Assembly: GCF_900100115.1 (NCBI RefSeq)
Contig: NZ_FNKL01000002.1
Coordinates: 372,001 to 436,000 of the forward strand
DNA from: Chryseobacterium soldanellicola
Lineage (GTDB): Bacteria; Bacteroidota; Bacteroidia; Flavobacteriales; Weeksellaceae
Direction of reading: 5' to 3'
Length of the DNA: 64,000 nucleotides
The notes under the pieces were generated by a model, which did no database searches, was not told the DNA's origin, and saw only the letters and a list, made by a program, of their open reading frames with translations. Positions 25,782 to 34,402 of this stretch are shown in pieces. A program made the translations under genes and the position numbers. The stretch's first letter is position 1; each line of letters begins with the position of its first letter.

Positions 25782-27329
25782 ATGAATAATAAGTTCATCC
25801 CAATAATCTCGGTGTTTATGACGATTTCCCTGATTGTTTTCGTTACGCTCCAATTTTATTGGCTGAAAGGTTATTATGGTGCTCTAGAGCAGGATTTTTC
25901 AAATAAAGTGTATTCTGCATTAGAAAATACCTCGAAAAATATTGCGGAAATAGAAGTTGAGAAATACATGAATAAAAATTTCAAGAACTTCAGAAATAAT
26001 ATAACTGCAAACAATAATCAACCTTCCTTAACGACGATTCAACAGGTTGAAGATTCCGGAACACAAAGACAGATTATTTATTCAAAAAATATTATCGAAA
26101 AAACGCAGCTCCCGATTTCTAAAAAAGGAGATTCTATAAAATTGACCACCCTTTATAGTGACGAAGCGGCTTATAAAATAAAAAGAGATACCACAAAACC
26201 TGAACAGCTTACAGCAGAAATTAGCAATGATATCGAAAATGGAGATTATTCAGTTAAAGAATTTGCGAAAATTTATGGAAATAATCTTCCAATTGCCAAA
26301 AGAGTTGATTATAAAATCTTAGATTCTGTCATTACAAAAGAATTGAGAATCAGAGGAATTACTGCAAAATTTGGATATGGAGTTACGGATAAAAATAGTA
26401 AGCTAACAAACGTTGTAAATAAGATATTTAAAGAAAGAAAAGATAATAACACTTACAGCTACCCTCTTTTCACAGACACCAAAGACCGCACTTTATATAG
26501 TCTGGCATTGGTTTTTCCTAAAAAAGAATATTCTTTGGCGATGAACAACTGGCCGATGCTGCTGGGAACTTTTCTTTCATTGCTGACGATTTTGGGAATA
26601 TATATTATTTCCATTAATTACATGATGAGGCAGAAAAAACTGGCTGAAGTAAAAACCGACTTTATCAACAACATGTCTCACGAATTTAAAACTCCGCTGG
26701 CGACCATTTCGGTGGCGACAGATTCTTTAGCGAATGATAAAATTGCAACAAATCCTGATAAGGTAAAGTATTATTCTGAGCTTATCAAACAGGAAAATTT
26801 AAGAATGAAAAAGCAGGTCGAAAACGTTCTTAATATGTCTAAGCTTGAAAGAAATGAGGTAAAGTTATTCCTCAGGGAAGCCAATGTAAGAGAGTTGATC
26901 AAAAAAACGACAGAATCATTTAACCTGATCGTAAAGCAAAGAAACGGCTCGCTCACACAGAAATTTACGGCTGACAAATATACTTTTAAAATAGATGAAT
27001 TTCACATTTCAAATATGCTGGTGAATTTATTAGACAATGCCAATAAATATTCTCCCGAAACCCCTGAAATTCATATAGAAACAAGAAACGAAGGGAACTT
27101 CTATGTTATCGAGATCTCGGATAAAGGAATGGGAATGGAAACCCAGAATAAGACAAAAATTTTCGACAAATTCTTCAGAGAAGAAACCGGAAATATTCAT
27201 AATGTGAAAGGACAGGGTCTAGGACTTTCCTATGTAAAAAAAATAGTAGAACTGCATAAAGGACAGATCATTGTAGATTCTCAGAAAGGCGAAGGAAGTA
27301 CGTTTACAATCAAACTTCCGATGAGTTAG
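25782..27329 (+). CDS. Membrane sensor histidine kinase
   Basis: The 515-residue kinase has two membrane helices (about 7-27 and 260-284) around a roughly 230-residue periplasmic sensor region. The dimerisation domain contains NNMSHEFKTPL with the phosphorylated His 300. The ATPase domain shows the N box (MLVNLLDNANKYSP), G1 (ISDKGMGM) and G2 (GQGLGLSYVKKIV). No HAMP domain is evident. The cognate regulator follows 95 nt downstream. The signal sensed is unknown. Confidence 0.92.
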   Translation: MNNKFIPIISVFMTISLIVFVTLQFYWLKGYYGALEQDFSNKVYSALENTSKNIAEIEVEKYMNKNFKNFRNNITANNNQPSLTTIQQVEDSGTQRQIIYSKNIIEKTQLPISKKGDSIKLTTLYSDEAAYKIKRDTTKPEQLTAEISNDIENGDYSVKEFAKIYGNNLPIAKRVDYKILDSVITKELRIRGITAKFGYGVTDKNSKLTNVVNKIFKERKDNNTYSYPLFTDTKDRTLYSLALVFPKKEYSLAMNNWPMLLGTFLSLLTILGIYIISINYMMRQKKLAEVKTDFINNMSHEFKTPLATISVATDSLANDKIATNPDKVKYYSELIKQENLRMKKQVENVLNMSKLERNEVKLFLREANVRELIKKTTESFNLIVKQRNGSLTQKFTADKYTFKIDEFHISNMLVNLLDNANKYSPETPEIHIETRNEGNFYVIEISDKGMGMETQNKTKIFDKFFREETGNIHNVKGQGLGLSYVKKIVELHKGQIIVDSQKGEGSTFTIKLPMS

Positions 27330-27343
27330 AGTTAAAAATAAAG

Positions 27344-27404
27344 ATAAATGATTATTGATGAGCGATTTGCTTGAATTATCATTTATAAATCAATAATCAT
27401 TTAT
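27344..27404. repeat. 16-bp inverted repeat between kinase and regulator genes
   Basis: ATAAATGATTATTGAT (27344-27359) and its exact complement (27389-27404) flank 29 nt. It ends 20 nt before the regulator ATG. No T run follows, so it is not a standard terminator. It may reduce read-through or shield the regulator leader. Confidence 0.65.
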
Positions 27405-27424
27405 TAAATTATAAAATATAAAAT

Positions 27425-28111
27425 ATGAGCAACAGAATATTATTAGTAGAAGACGATCAGAGTTTCGGGGCAGTATTAAAGGATTATTTAACGATAAATA
27501 ATTTCGAGGTTACACTGGCTGTAGATGGAGAGCAGGGATTGAAGGAATTTACGGAAAACGAATTTGACATCTGTATTTTCGATGTGATGATGCCTAAAAA
27601 AGACGGATTTTCATTAGCAGAAGACGTAAAAAAGATCGATAAAAATACCCCAATCATTTTCCTGACAGCAAGAAACATGAGAGAGGATATTTTAAAAGGA
27701 TATCAGTTGGGAGCTGATGATTATATCACTAAACCATTTGATACTGAATTACTTCTATACAAAATCAAGGCAATTCTTCAAAGAAGCTCAACACTGGAAA
27801 ATGAAGAGCAGGAGCAATTCAAGATCAGCAATATCTTCTTTGATTCTATGTTGAGACAGTTGAGAGTGGGTGACAATGAATACAAACTTTCTCCAAAAGA
27901 AAATGAATTATTAAAGCTTCTTTGCATTCACAGAAATGATTTTATGCCGAGAGACCTTGCTTTAAGAAAAATCTGGAAAAAAGAAAATTATTTTACCGCA
28001 AGAAGTATGGACGTATATATTGCAAAACTTCGTAAATTATTAAAAGATGACGAAGGATTAGAAATTATCAACGTTCACGGAGAAGGATTCAGACTTTTAG
28101 TTAAGAATTAA
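27425..28111 (+). CDS. OmpR-type response regulator
   Basis: The 228-residue regulator has a receiver domain (acidic pocket VEDD, phospho-acceptor Asp 53 in IFDVMMPKKDG, FLTARN and the Lys in ITKPFD). A winged-helix DNA-binding domain follows (LSPKENELLKLLCIHRNDFM, SMDVYIAKLRKLLKDD). It is the partner of the kinase just upstream. A strong terminator follows. Confidence 0.92.
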   Translation: MSNRILLVEDDQSFGAVLKDYLTINNFEVTLAVDGEQGLKEFTENEFDICIFDVMMPKKDGFSLAEDVKKIDKNTPIIFLTARNMREDILKGYQLGADDYITKPFDTELLLYKIKAILQRSSTLENEEQEQFKISNIFFDSMLRQLRVGDNEYKLSPKENELLKLLCIHRNDFMPRDLALRKIWKKENYFTARSMDVYIAKLRKLLKDDEGLEIINVHGEGFRLLVKN

Positions 28112-28134
28112 TTCCGAAATAACATTATAAATAG

Positions 28135-28173
28135 AAAATTAGCAAAACAATTAAAAATGTTTTGCTAATTTTG
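28135..28173 (+). terminator. Terminator after the response regulator
   Basis: A perfect 15-bp stem pairs AAAATTAGCAAAACA (28135-28149) with TGTTTTGCTAATTTT (28158-28172). Confidence 0.85.
28166..28173 (+). promoter_or_regulatory. -7 box embedded in the terminator arm
   Basis: TAATTTTG lies in the descending arm of the preceding terminator and 16 nt before the lipoprotein ATG, so the same DNA ends one transcript and may start the next. Confidence 0.45.
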
Positions 28174-28189
28174 TTTTATACGATTGGAT

Positions 28190-28825
28190 ATGAAAAATAC
28201 AGTTTTAGGCATTGTTGCCATCTCGATACTTACAATTTCCTGCAAAAAAGACGAAAGAGCAACCTATATTGAAGAAGAAGCGGCCGTTCAGCAGCCCGTT
28301 GCAATGAATAATGCACCAAAAGCATCAATTCTTGATCAGGCGGGAATCCAAAGCAATGCTCAGAATCAGCCTATTGCTTCAACAACTGTTACTGCTCCGG
28401 GAATGAACCCTCCTCACGGGCAACCCGGTCACAGATGTGATATTCCTGTCGGGCAGCCTTTAAACAGCAAACCGGCAGCACAACCTGCAACGCAAAATAT
28501 TACCGTTGGTAATCAAGGTGTTCAGATTGATCCAAATGCTGTAAGCCCCGGAAAAATTATCGTTGACAACAACGGAAAACAGGTAAAAACCGCTCCCGGA
28601 ATGAATCCTCCGCACGGGCAACCTAATCACAGATGTGATATTCCTGTAGGACAGCCATTGAACAGTAAGCCCGCCCCTGCTCCACAGCCTGTTCAGAATA
28701 TCGCTCAAAATACTCCGGCACCAGCTCCAACCCCGGCTCCAACAGGTCCAAAACCGGTACTGAATCCTGCTCACGGAGAGCCTTGGCATAATTGTGGCGT
28801 TAAAGAAGGAGAACCTTTGCCATAA
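28190..28825 (+). CDS. Lipoprotein with His/Cys-containing repeats
   Basis: The 211-residue protein has a lipobox (ILTISC, Cys 18). Two near-identical repeats contain APGMNPPHGQPGHRCDIPVG and the following QPLNSKP. A third, degenerate copy ends the protein (LNPAHGEPWHNCGVKEGEPLP). Spacers are Pro-, Ala- and Gln-rich. Each repeat carries two His and one Cys, which could bind metal. It lies just before a Cys-rich protein and a TonB receptor with heavy-metal domains, so a role in copper or other metal handling is plausible but unproven. I do not know a named family. The ATG at 28190 is preferred to an upstream TTG. Confidence 0.75.
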   Translation: MKNTVLGIVAISILTISCKKDERATYIEEEAAVQQPVAMNNAPKASILDQAGIQSNAQNQPIASTTVTAPGMNPPHGQPGHRCDIPVGQPLNSKPAAQPATQNITVGNQGVQIDPNAVSPGKIIVDNNGKQVKTAPGMNPPHGQPNHRCDIPVGQPLNSKPAPAPQPVQNIAQNTPAPAPTPAPTGPKPVLNPAHGEPWHNCGVKEGEPLP

Positions 28826-28831
28826 TTTTTG

Positions 28832-28839
28832 TAGTTTTG
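28832..28839 (+). promoter_or_regulatory. -7 box of the Cys-rich protein gene
   Basis: TAGTTTTG ends 5 nt before the ATG at 28845. Transcription would then start at or next to the start codon. Confidence 0.5.
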
Positions 28840-28844
28840 CCGCC

Positions 28845-29204
28845 ATGAAATTATTTCAGATCATAACAATTATTTTCTGTTTGGGGATTTTTTTAATTCC
28901 TAAGGATAATTTCTATCTTCAATCGGTGCAGGAAAAATGCTGCAAAGCAGATTCTAAAACAGATTGCTGCAATAATCACAAAGCACCAACGAAAGATCAT
29001 GACAATAAAACAAAATCATCCTGTAATGATGATTGCTGCTCATTTTGTGCAGCATGTTACACTTTCATAGAAACTCCATTTTCTAAAAACATCTTTTTGG
29101 AGTTTTCTTATTACAAAGCCAACAAAAATCTACAGTTTCAATACTCTGACCCTTATATTTCAGATAGTTTAAGAGAAATCTGGCAACCGCCGAAATTAGC
29201 TTAA
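28845..29204 (+). CDS. Small Cys-rich exported protein (HYC_CC_PP-like)
   Basis: The 119-residue protein has an N-terminal hydrophobic signal (MKLFQIITIIFCLGIFLIP). A Cys-rich block follows (EKCCKADSKTDCCNN and CNDDCCSFCAACYTF), and the end has IWQPPKLA. The CC and PP features recall the HYC_CC_PP family, which I remember next to metal-linked TonB receptors in Flavobacteria. The cysteines suggest metal binding. The start at 28845 gives the signal peptide; an upstream TTG at 28794 would overlap the preceding gene. Confidence 0.7.
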   Translation: MKLFQIITIIFCLGIFLIPKDNFYLQSVQEKCCKADSKTDCCNNHKAPTKDHDNKTKSSCNDDCCSFCAACYTFIETPFSKNIFLEFSYYKANKNLQFQYSDPYISDSLREIWQPPKLA

Positions 29205-29310
29205 TTAAAAAATGTAACCATGTATCAGTTTACCAATTTACCAATGATTGTTAAATTATTACATTATTAGATTGCTACATTAAATTCAATTAATCTAAAT
29301 TTTAAACAAA

Positions 29311-31983
29311 ATGAAATTATATATTTCCAGGATTATTCTTGGTGTATTCTTATTATTCGCTCAAATTATATTCGCTCAAAATCTTTCCAAAAGCCAGTTT
29401 AAAGTAAAAGGAAACTGCGAAATGTGTAAAGAAAGAATAGAAACTATCGCTAAAAAAGCAGGCGCAAAAGAAGCCAGATATTCTATTGATTCACAAACAT
29501 TAACCCTAGAAACAGGTTCGAATATTTCTACTGATGAAATATTGAAAAAAGTCGCCGAAGCTGGTCATGATAACGAAAAATTCAAAGCTTCAAATGAAAA
29601 TTATGAAAGTCTTCCCGAATGCTGCCATTACAACAGAGAATTACAGATTCAAACCACTGAAAATCAAAAACATAATATCAAAAAAGAGAATGAATTTTAT
29701 GTAAAAGGAAATTGCGAATCCTGTAAAGCAAGAATTGAAAAAGCAGCAAAAGATGCAGGCGCAGATTCAGCAGAATGGAATGCGGAAAAGCAAATGGTAA
29801 CTTTGGATTTTGACCCAGCTAAAACCTCTGCAGATAAAATTTTAAAGAAAATTGCAGACGTTGGTCACGACAACGAAAAGTATAAATCAAAAGACAATAC
29901 CTACAAAAATCTGCCTTCTTGTTGCCTTTACGACAGAGAAATTCCTTTTGGTGAAGCCAATCCGAAAGTACATGCTGAAGAAGGTGAAAAATATGAACAT
30001 TCAGATCATGGTGACCACAATTCAGATGAAAATGAAAAACATATTGAAGGAGTTACCGTAACAGGTTCAAAAGCTGCAACTTCTTTAAATAAAAAAGAAG
30101 CAGGATTGGTTTTTAATATTGACAGAAAAGAATTATTAAAAGCTGCCTGTTGTAATTTATCCGAAAGCTTTGAAACCAATGCAACCGTTGACGTTTCTTT
30201 CAGTAATGCGGTGACGGGAACAAAACAACTGAAAATGTTAGGTTTAGATCAAAAATACACAAGCTTAACGAAAGAATTATTGCCTGAAATCAGAGGTCTT
30301 GCATCAGCATATGGCTTAAATTTCATCCCCGGAAGATGGATTGAAAGCATCCAGCTGACAAAAGGCGGAAGCACTGTCACAAACGGCTACGAAAGCATCA
30401 CAGGACAAATCAATACAGAATTGCTGAAAAATTCTGAAAAACCGGAAACTTCTTTAAATTTATTTTCAGATTTTAACGGAAGGGCTGAAGCGAATATTAC
30501 AAGCGTTTCTCCTATTAACGAACATTGGTCACAAACATTTTTACTCCACGGAAACGGAACTTTCGGGAATACAGACATGAATGATGACGGATTTCTTGAC
30601 AGACCAAAAGGAACTCAGATTAATGCAGCTTATTTATTGAATTATAATGACTTAGAACATTCAGGTTTAGGTTCGCATTTTGGAATTAATTTCATCAAAG
30701 ACAACAGAACTGCCGGACAAACTGCTTTTGATAAAAGCTTGGATCAGAACGAACAAACCGCTTACGGAGTCGGCATCGATATTTCAAGATTTCAGGTTTG
30801 GAATAAAACGGGATATGTATTTAAAGGAAAACCTTATCAAAGTTTAGGCTGGATGAATCAGTATGTTTACCATCAGCAGGACAGTTTTTTTGGGTTGAGA
30901 AATTATTCCGGGAAACAGCATACTTATTACTCAAATTTGATTTTTGAGAGTATTTTAGGCAATACCAATCACAAATACAAAGCCGGAGCTAGTTTTATGT
31001 ATGACGGGTATGAAGAGAAATATTTGGTTGATAATTTTAAGCGAAACGAGATCGTTCCGGGAATTTTTGCTGAATATACGCTGACAGGTTTGAAATATAC
31101 ATTGGTTGCCGGCGCAAGGGCTGATTTTCATAATTTGGCAGGAACTCAATTTACACCAAGATTGAATTTTAAATATGATTTCACGCCTCAGACCACCTTA
31201 AGACTTTCTGCGGGAAGAGGTTTCAGAACGGCGAATGTTTTTGCGGAAAGTCAACAATATTTTGCTTCAAACAGAAATATTCAAATCTTGCAAAATGGCG
31301 GAAATATTTACGGTTTAAAGCCTGAAATTGCGTGGAATTACGGAGCAAGTCTACAACAGGAATTTAAAATCTTCGGAAGAAAATCAACGATTGTTGCAGA
31401 CTTTTTCAGAACTGATTTTCAGGATCAGGTTTTGGTTGATTTAGATCGCTCACCTCAGCAATTGACTTTTTATAATTTAGAAGGAAAATCTTTCGCCAAT
31501 TCTTTTCAAACGCAATGGGATTTTACACCTTTTAAGAATTTTGATGTAAGATTGGCTTACAAATATTATAATGTTCAGGCTGATTATTTAGATGGAAAAA
31601 GAGAAATTCCATTTATGGCGAAACATAGAGGTTTTGTGAATCTGGCGTATTCAACCAATAAAAATAATAACGGCGGATTTTGGAGTTTTGACACGACTTT
31701 AAACTGGGTTGGAAAACAAAGACTTCCGAACACTTCAACAAATCCCGAAGAATTTCAATTACCAACATATTCTGAATCTTATGCAATTTTAAATGCACAG
31801 ATTTCGAGAAATTTCAATAAAAAAATCAGAGCCTATTTGGGCGGTGAGAACTTGACTTCTTATTACCAAAAAAACGCGATCGTTGATTTTAAAAACCCGT
31901 TCGGAAATTATTTTGATGGCGGAATGGTCTATGCGCCAATCATGAAAGCTAATTTGTATGTTGGTCTGGATGTAACATTCTAA
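29311..31983 (+). CDS. TonB-dependent receptor with two HMA (heavy-metal) domains
   Basis: The 890-residue protein begins with a signal peptide (to about residue 23). Two heavy-metal-associated domains follow, with metal-binding CEMC (36-39) and CESC (135-138). Each is followed by a CC-x-Y-x-RE motif (ECCHYNRE, SCCLYDRE). A His-rich linker (YEHSDHGDHNSDE) leads to the plug, with AACCNLSESFETNATVDV and GNGTFGNTDM, and then a beta-barrel ending in LYVGLDVTF. HMA domains bind Cu(I) and similar ions. The protein is probably a copper or heavy-metal receptor that binds its ion before transport. The ion is inferred. Confidence 0.88.
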   Translation: MKLYISRIILGVFLLFAQIIFAQNLSKSQFKVKGNCEMCKERIETIAKKAGAKEARYSIDSQTLTLETGSNISTDEILKKVAEAGHDNEKFKASNENYESLPECCHYNRELQIQTTENQKHNIKKENEFYVKGNCESCKARIEKAAKDAGADSAEWNAEKQMVTLDFDPAKTSADKILKKIADVGHDNEKYKSKDNTYKNLPSCCLYDREIPFGEANPKVHAEEGEKYEHSDHGDHNSDENEKHIEGVTVTGSKAATSLNKKEAGLVFNIDRKELLKAACCNLSESFETNATVDVSFSNAVTGTKQLKMLGLDQKYTSLTKELLPEIRGLASAYGLNFIPGRWIESIQLTKGGSTVTNGYESITGQINTELLKNSEKPETSLNLFSDFNGRAEANITSVSPINEHWSQTFLLHGNGTFGNTDMNDDGFLDRPKGTQINAAYLLNYNDLEHSGLGSHFGINFIKDNRTAGQTAFDKSLDQNEQTAYGVGIDISRFQVWNKTGYVFKGKPYQSLGWMNQYVYHQQDSFFGLRNYSGKQHTYYSNLIFESILGNTNHKYKAGASFMYDGYEEKYLVDNFKRNEIVPGIFAEYTLTGLKYTLVAGARADFHNLAGTQFTPRLNFKYDFTPQTTLRLSAGRGFRTANVFAESQQYFASNRNIQILQNGGNIYGLKPEIAWNYGASLQQEFKIFGRKSTIVADFFRTDFQDQVLVDLDRSPQQLTFYNLEGKSFANSFQTQWDFTPFKNFDVRLAYKYYNVQADYLDGKREIPFMAKHRGFVNLAYSTNKNNNGGFWSFDTTLNWVGKQRLPNTSTNPEEFQLPTYSESYAILNAQISRNFNKKIRAYLGGENLTSYYQKNAIVDFKNPFGNYFDGGMVYAPIMKANLYVGLDVTF

Positions 31984-32048
31984 GTTTGAGCGTTTGAGAA
32001 TTGTAGAGTTTGAGTGAAGCAACGAAATGCATTAAAATTAAATATATA

Positions 32049-32090
32049 GCATGATTTCAATAATTTAATATCTTGAAATCATGCTTTTTT
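32049..32090 (+). terminator. Terminator after the HMA receptor
   Basis: A perfect 12-bp stem, GCATGATTTCAA (32049-32060) and TTGAAATCATGC (32073-32084), is followed by six T. Confidence 0.88.
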
Positions 32091-32113
32091 GTATCTTTAA
32101 CTAAACTAAAAGC

Positions 32114-32983
32114 ATGTCGCAAACTCTACTTTTTGAAGATAATTATAAGAAATTCGGGCTCAATGTATTTTCCAGTGAAAATCTTGATGTGATTAACAAA
32201 ATAAAGTCTCAACCTTATATAAAAGTCCTTTTTGTACCTGCAGATTATGAGATTAGCGTAGATTTTAATCATTATAAAACGGAAGCTCCTACTCTATTCT
32301 TTCTTACGTATCAATATTTTGATATCAAAAACGGAAACTCCGATGAAGCGTCTTTACTGTATTACAACAGAGATTTTTACTGTATTCAGATTCATGATAA
32401 GGAAGTGGCTTGCGACGGATTGCTTTTCCATAACGTTTTTGAAATTCCGAAAGTTGATCTTGATGAAAGTGAAGTTTTTATCATTAAAAATTTATTTCAA
32501 AGCATAAAAGAAGAGCTCGAATGGAAAGAATCTTCAAGCGAAGAAATGATCAGAACTTATTTAAAGCAACTCATCATCCGCGCGACAAGAAAATGGAAAA
32601 AACAGAATCTTGATAATGACACAGTAAAAATTCCGAGTAATGAACTGGATGTTTTCAGGGATTTCAGCAGACATCTGGAAATTCATTTCAGAGAAAAGCA
32701 TAACGTTTCAGATTATGCAGATTTGCTTCATATTGCTCCAAAAACATTGACCCATAAATTCAAAGGCTTAAATTTAGATTCTCCTAATCAATTCATCATT
32801 AATCGAATTCTATTGGAAGCGAAAAGGTTATTGTTCTACACTGATAAACCCGTTAAAGAAATTGCTTACCATCTCGGTTATGAAGATCCTGCTTATTTTA
32901 ACCGGCTTTTTACCAATAAAATCGGAAGCACACCCACAAATTTCAAGAAAAATTACACTTCGGGAAAAAAGTACAATACTTAA
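32114..32983 (+). CDS. AraC-family transcriptional regulator
   Basis: The 289-residue regulator has an unassigned N-terminal sensing part. A C-terminal AraC double helix-turn-helix (about 195-285) follows, with YADLLHIAPKTLTHKFKG and VKEIAYHLGYEDPAYFNRLF. It may control the OsmC gene that follows 90 nt downstream, but no operator is seen. A near-consensus -7 box (TATCTTTA) precedes it. Confidence 0.9.
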   Translation: MSQTLLFEDNYKKFGLNVFSSENLDVINKIKSQPYIKVLFVPADYEISVDFNHYKTEAPTLFFLTYQYFDIKNGNSDEASLLYYNRDFYCIQIHDKEVACDGLLFHNVFEIPKVDLDESEVFIIKNLFQSIKEELEWKESSSEEMIRTYLKQLIIRATRKWKKQNLDNDTVKIPSNELDVFRDFSRHLEIHFREKHNVSDYADLLHIAPKTLTHKFKGLNLDSPNQFIINRILLEAKRLLFYTDKPVKEIAYHLGYEDPAYFNRLFTNKIGSTPTNFKKNYTSGKKYNT

Positions 32984-33019
32984 GTCTTTTTATCTATTTA
33001 TTTAAACTTATAACCGACA

Positions 33020-33027
33020 TATCTTTG
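33020..33027 (+). promoter_or_regulatory. -7 box of the OsmC gene
   Basis: TATCTTTG lies 46 nt before the ATG at 33074, so the OsmC gene has its own promoter and a leader. Confidence 0.5.
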
Positions 33028-33073
33028 TATCATCAAAAACAAACAATAATTAAATATTAAAAAACAAAACATT

Positions 33074-33493
33074 ATGAGACGTAACGCAACAGCCGTTTGG
33101 AACGGTAACATTAAAGAAGGAAACGGGCACATCACTACTCAAAGCACAACTTTGAACGAAACTCAATATTCTTTCAACAGCCGTTTTGCTGACGGTGTAG
33201 GAACAAATCCTGAAGAATTATTGGCAGCCGCTCACGCAGGATGTTTCACAATGAAATTAAGCGCAGAACTTTCACAAGCTGGTTTTACTCCGGAAGAATT
33301 AAAAACAACTTCTGTAATCACTCTTGACCCAAGCATCGGAAAAATTACAAAATCAGAATTGACGTTAACTGCAAAAGTTCCCGGACTTTCTGAAGAAGAT
33401 TTTCAAAAATATGCTAAAATCGCAGAAGAAGGATGTCCTGTAAGCGCAGCTTTCAATTTTGAGATCACTTTGAATGCTACTTTGGCGAATTAA
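33074..33493 (+). CDS. OsmC-family peroxidase
   Basis: The 139-residue protein reduces organic hydroperoxides by the OsmC/Ohr mechanism. The two catalytic cysteines are in HAGCFTMKLS and EEGCPVSAAF, and NPEELLAAAHAG precedes the first. The sequence is closer to the OsmC subfamily than to Ohr. It lies downstream of an AraC regulator on the same strand. Confidence 0.9.
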   Translation: MRRNATAVWNGNIKEGNGHITTQSTTLNETQYSFNSRFADGVGTNPEELLAAAHAGCFTMKLSAELSQAGFTPEELKTTSVITLDPSIGKITKSELTLTAKVPGLSEEDFQKYAKIAEEGCPVSAAFNFEITLNATLAN

Positions 33494-33497
33494 TTTA

Positions 33498-33679
33498 AAC
33501 CATTAAGGTTTTATTTAAGAAGTTAAGAATATTAAGGTTATACAAAATAATTTGGAAATCAAATGTTCAATCAATAGGAACGGGCTTTAGCCCGTTTGCC
33601 TATTTTAATTAAAATCCAATCGGCTTTAGCCAAAACTTAAAGAAATAATTTTCTTAATCAAAAATAAATCTTAATGGTT
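33498..33679. repeat. Nested intergenic repeats, including two-palindrome element copy 2
   Basis: The outer pair AACCATTAAG (33498-33507) and CTTAATGGTT (33670-33679) encloses AACGGGCTTTAGCCCGTT (33579-33596) and GGCTTTAGCC (33622-33631). The inner pair is the inverted counterpart of 11915-11985. The outer boxes resemble the 25014-25079 inverted repeat. Confidence 0.75.
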
Positions 33680-33734
33680 CAAAATATTCTAAATCTGAGC
33701 TAATTAATAACACAGGCTTAATTTTAAAACAAAA

Positions 33735-33750
33735 TATACCAATCGGTATA
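33735..33750. promoter_or_regulatory. Probable TetR operator
   Basis: TATACC (33735-33740) and GGTATA (33745-33750) form a palindrome with a 4-nt centre. It lies just upstream of the -7 box of the TetR gene, where binding would block the -33 region. Autoregulation of the operon is the natural reading. Confidence 0.75.
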
Positions 33751-33757
33751 TTTTTTG

Positions 33758-33765
33758 TATATTTG
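33758..33765 (+). promoter_or_regulatory. -7 box of the TetR-thiolase operon
   Basis: TATATTTG is a perfect consensus box, 18 nt before the TetR ATG and 7 nt after the operator. Confidence 0.7.
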
Positions 33766-33783
33766 CATCATAATTAATTGACA

Positions 33784-34392
33784 ATGTCAACAAAAAGAGA
33801 AAAGACAAAACAATTCATTATTGAGAAAACCGCATCTTTGTTTAACACCAAAGGCTATACTTCTACGTCACTTTCAGACATTACAGAAGTGACAGGATTA
33901 ACAAAAGGCAGCATTTACGGAAATTTTGAAAATAAAGATGAAGTTGCTCTTGAGGTGTACAAATACAATTCAGGATTGTTGGGGAAAAATATGTCCCGAT
34001 CACTTGGAGAAGAATATCCAACCACCATCGATAAGTTGAATGCTTTTGTTAATTTTTACCGTAAAAGCTGGCAATCTGTTTTCGATACCGGAGGCTGTCC
34101 TTTGATGAATGCAGCAACTGAAGCCGATGACAAATTTCCTATTTTAAAAAAGCAGGTCACAGAATCTTTTGAAGGCTGGATAAAAAAAATCGCGGAAGTG
34201 ATTGTTCAGGGACAAAAAAATGGAGAAATCCATGAAGAATTAAACGCTATTGAATTCGGGTCATTATTTATCATGCTTGTCGAAGGCGGAATTTTACTCT
34301 CCAAAACCACCGGCGATGAAAAATACCTCAACCTTGCTTTAGACAGAATATTATTAATTATTGATAAAGAATTAAAATTCCTTCCATCATAA
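33784..34392 (+). CDS. TetR/AcrR-family repressor
   Basis: The 202-residue regulator has an N-terminal helix-turn-helix (TSLSDITEVTGLTKGSIYGNF, about residues 25-45) and a C-terminal ligand domain with the TGGCPLMNAATEAD motif of the TetR_C_6-like group. The palindromic operator sits in its own promoter. Thiolase, thioesterase and ketosynthase genes follow within 10-20 nt. It probably responds to an acyl-CoA or a related molecule. I start it at the ATG at 33784 and not at a TTG two codons upstream. Confidence 0.9.
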   Translation: MSTKREKTKQFIIEKTASLFNTKGYTSTSLSDITEVTGLTKGSIYGNFENKDEVALEVYKYNSGLLGKNMSRSLGEEYPTTIDKLNAFVNFYRKSWQSVFDTGGCPLMNAATEADDKFPILKKQVTESFEGWIKKIAEVIVQGQKNGEIHEELNAIEFGSLFIMLVEGGILLSKTTGDEKYLNLALDRILLIIDKELKFLPS

Positions 34393-34402
34393 ACTTCACA
34401 AT

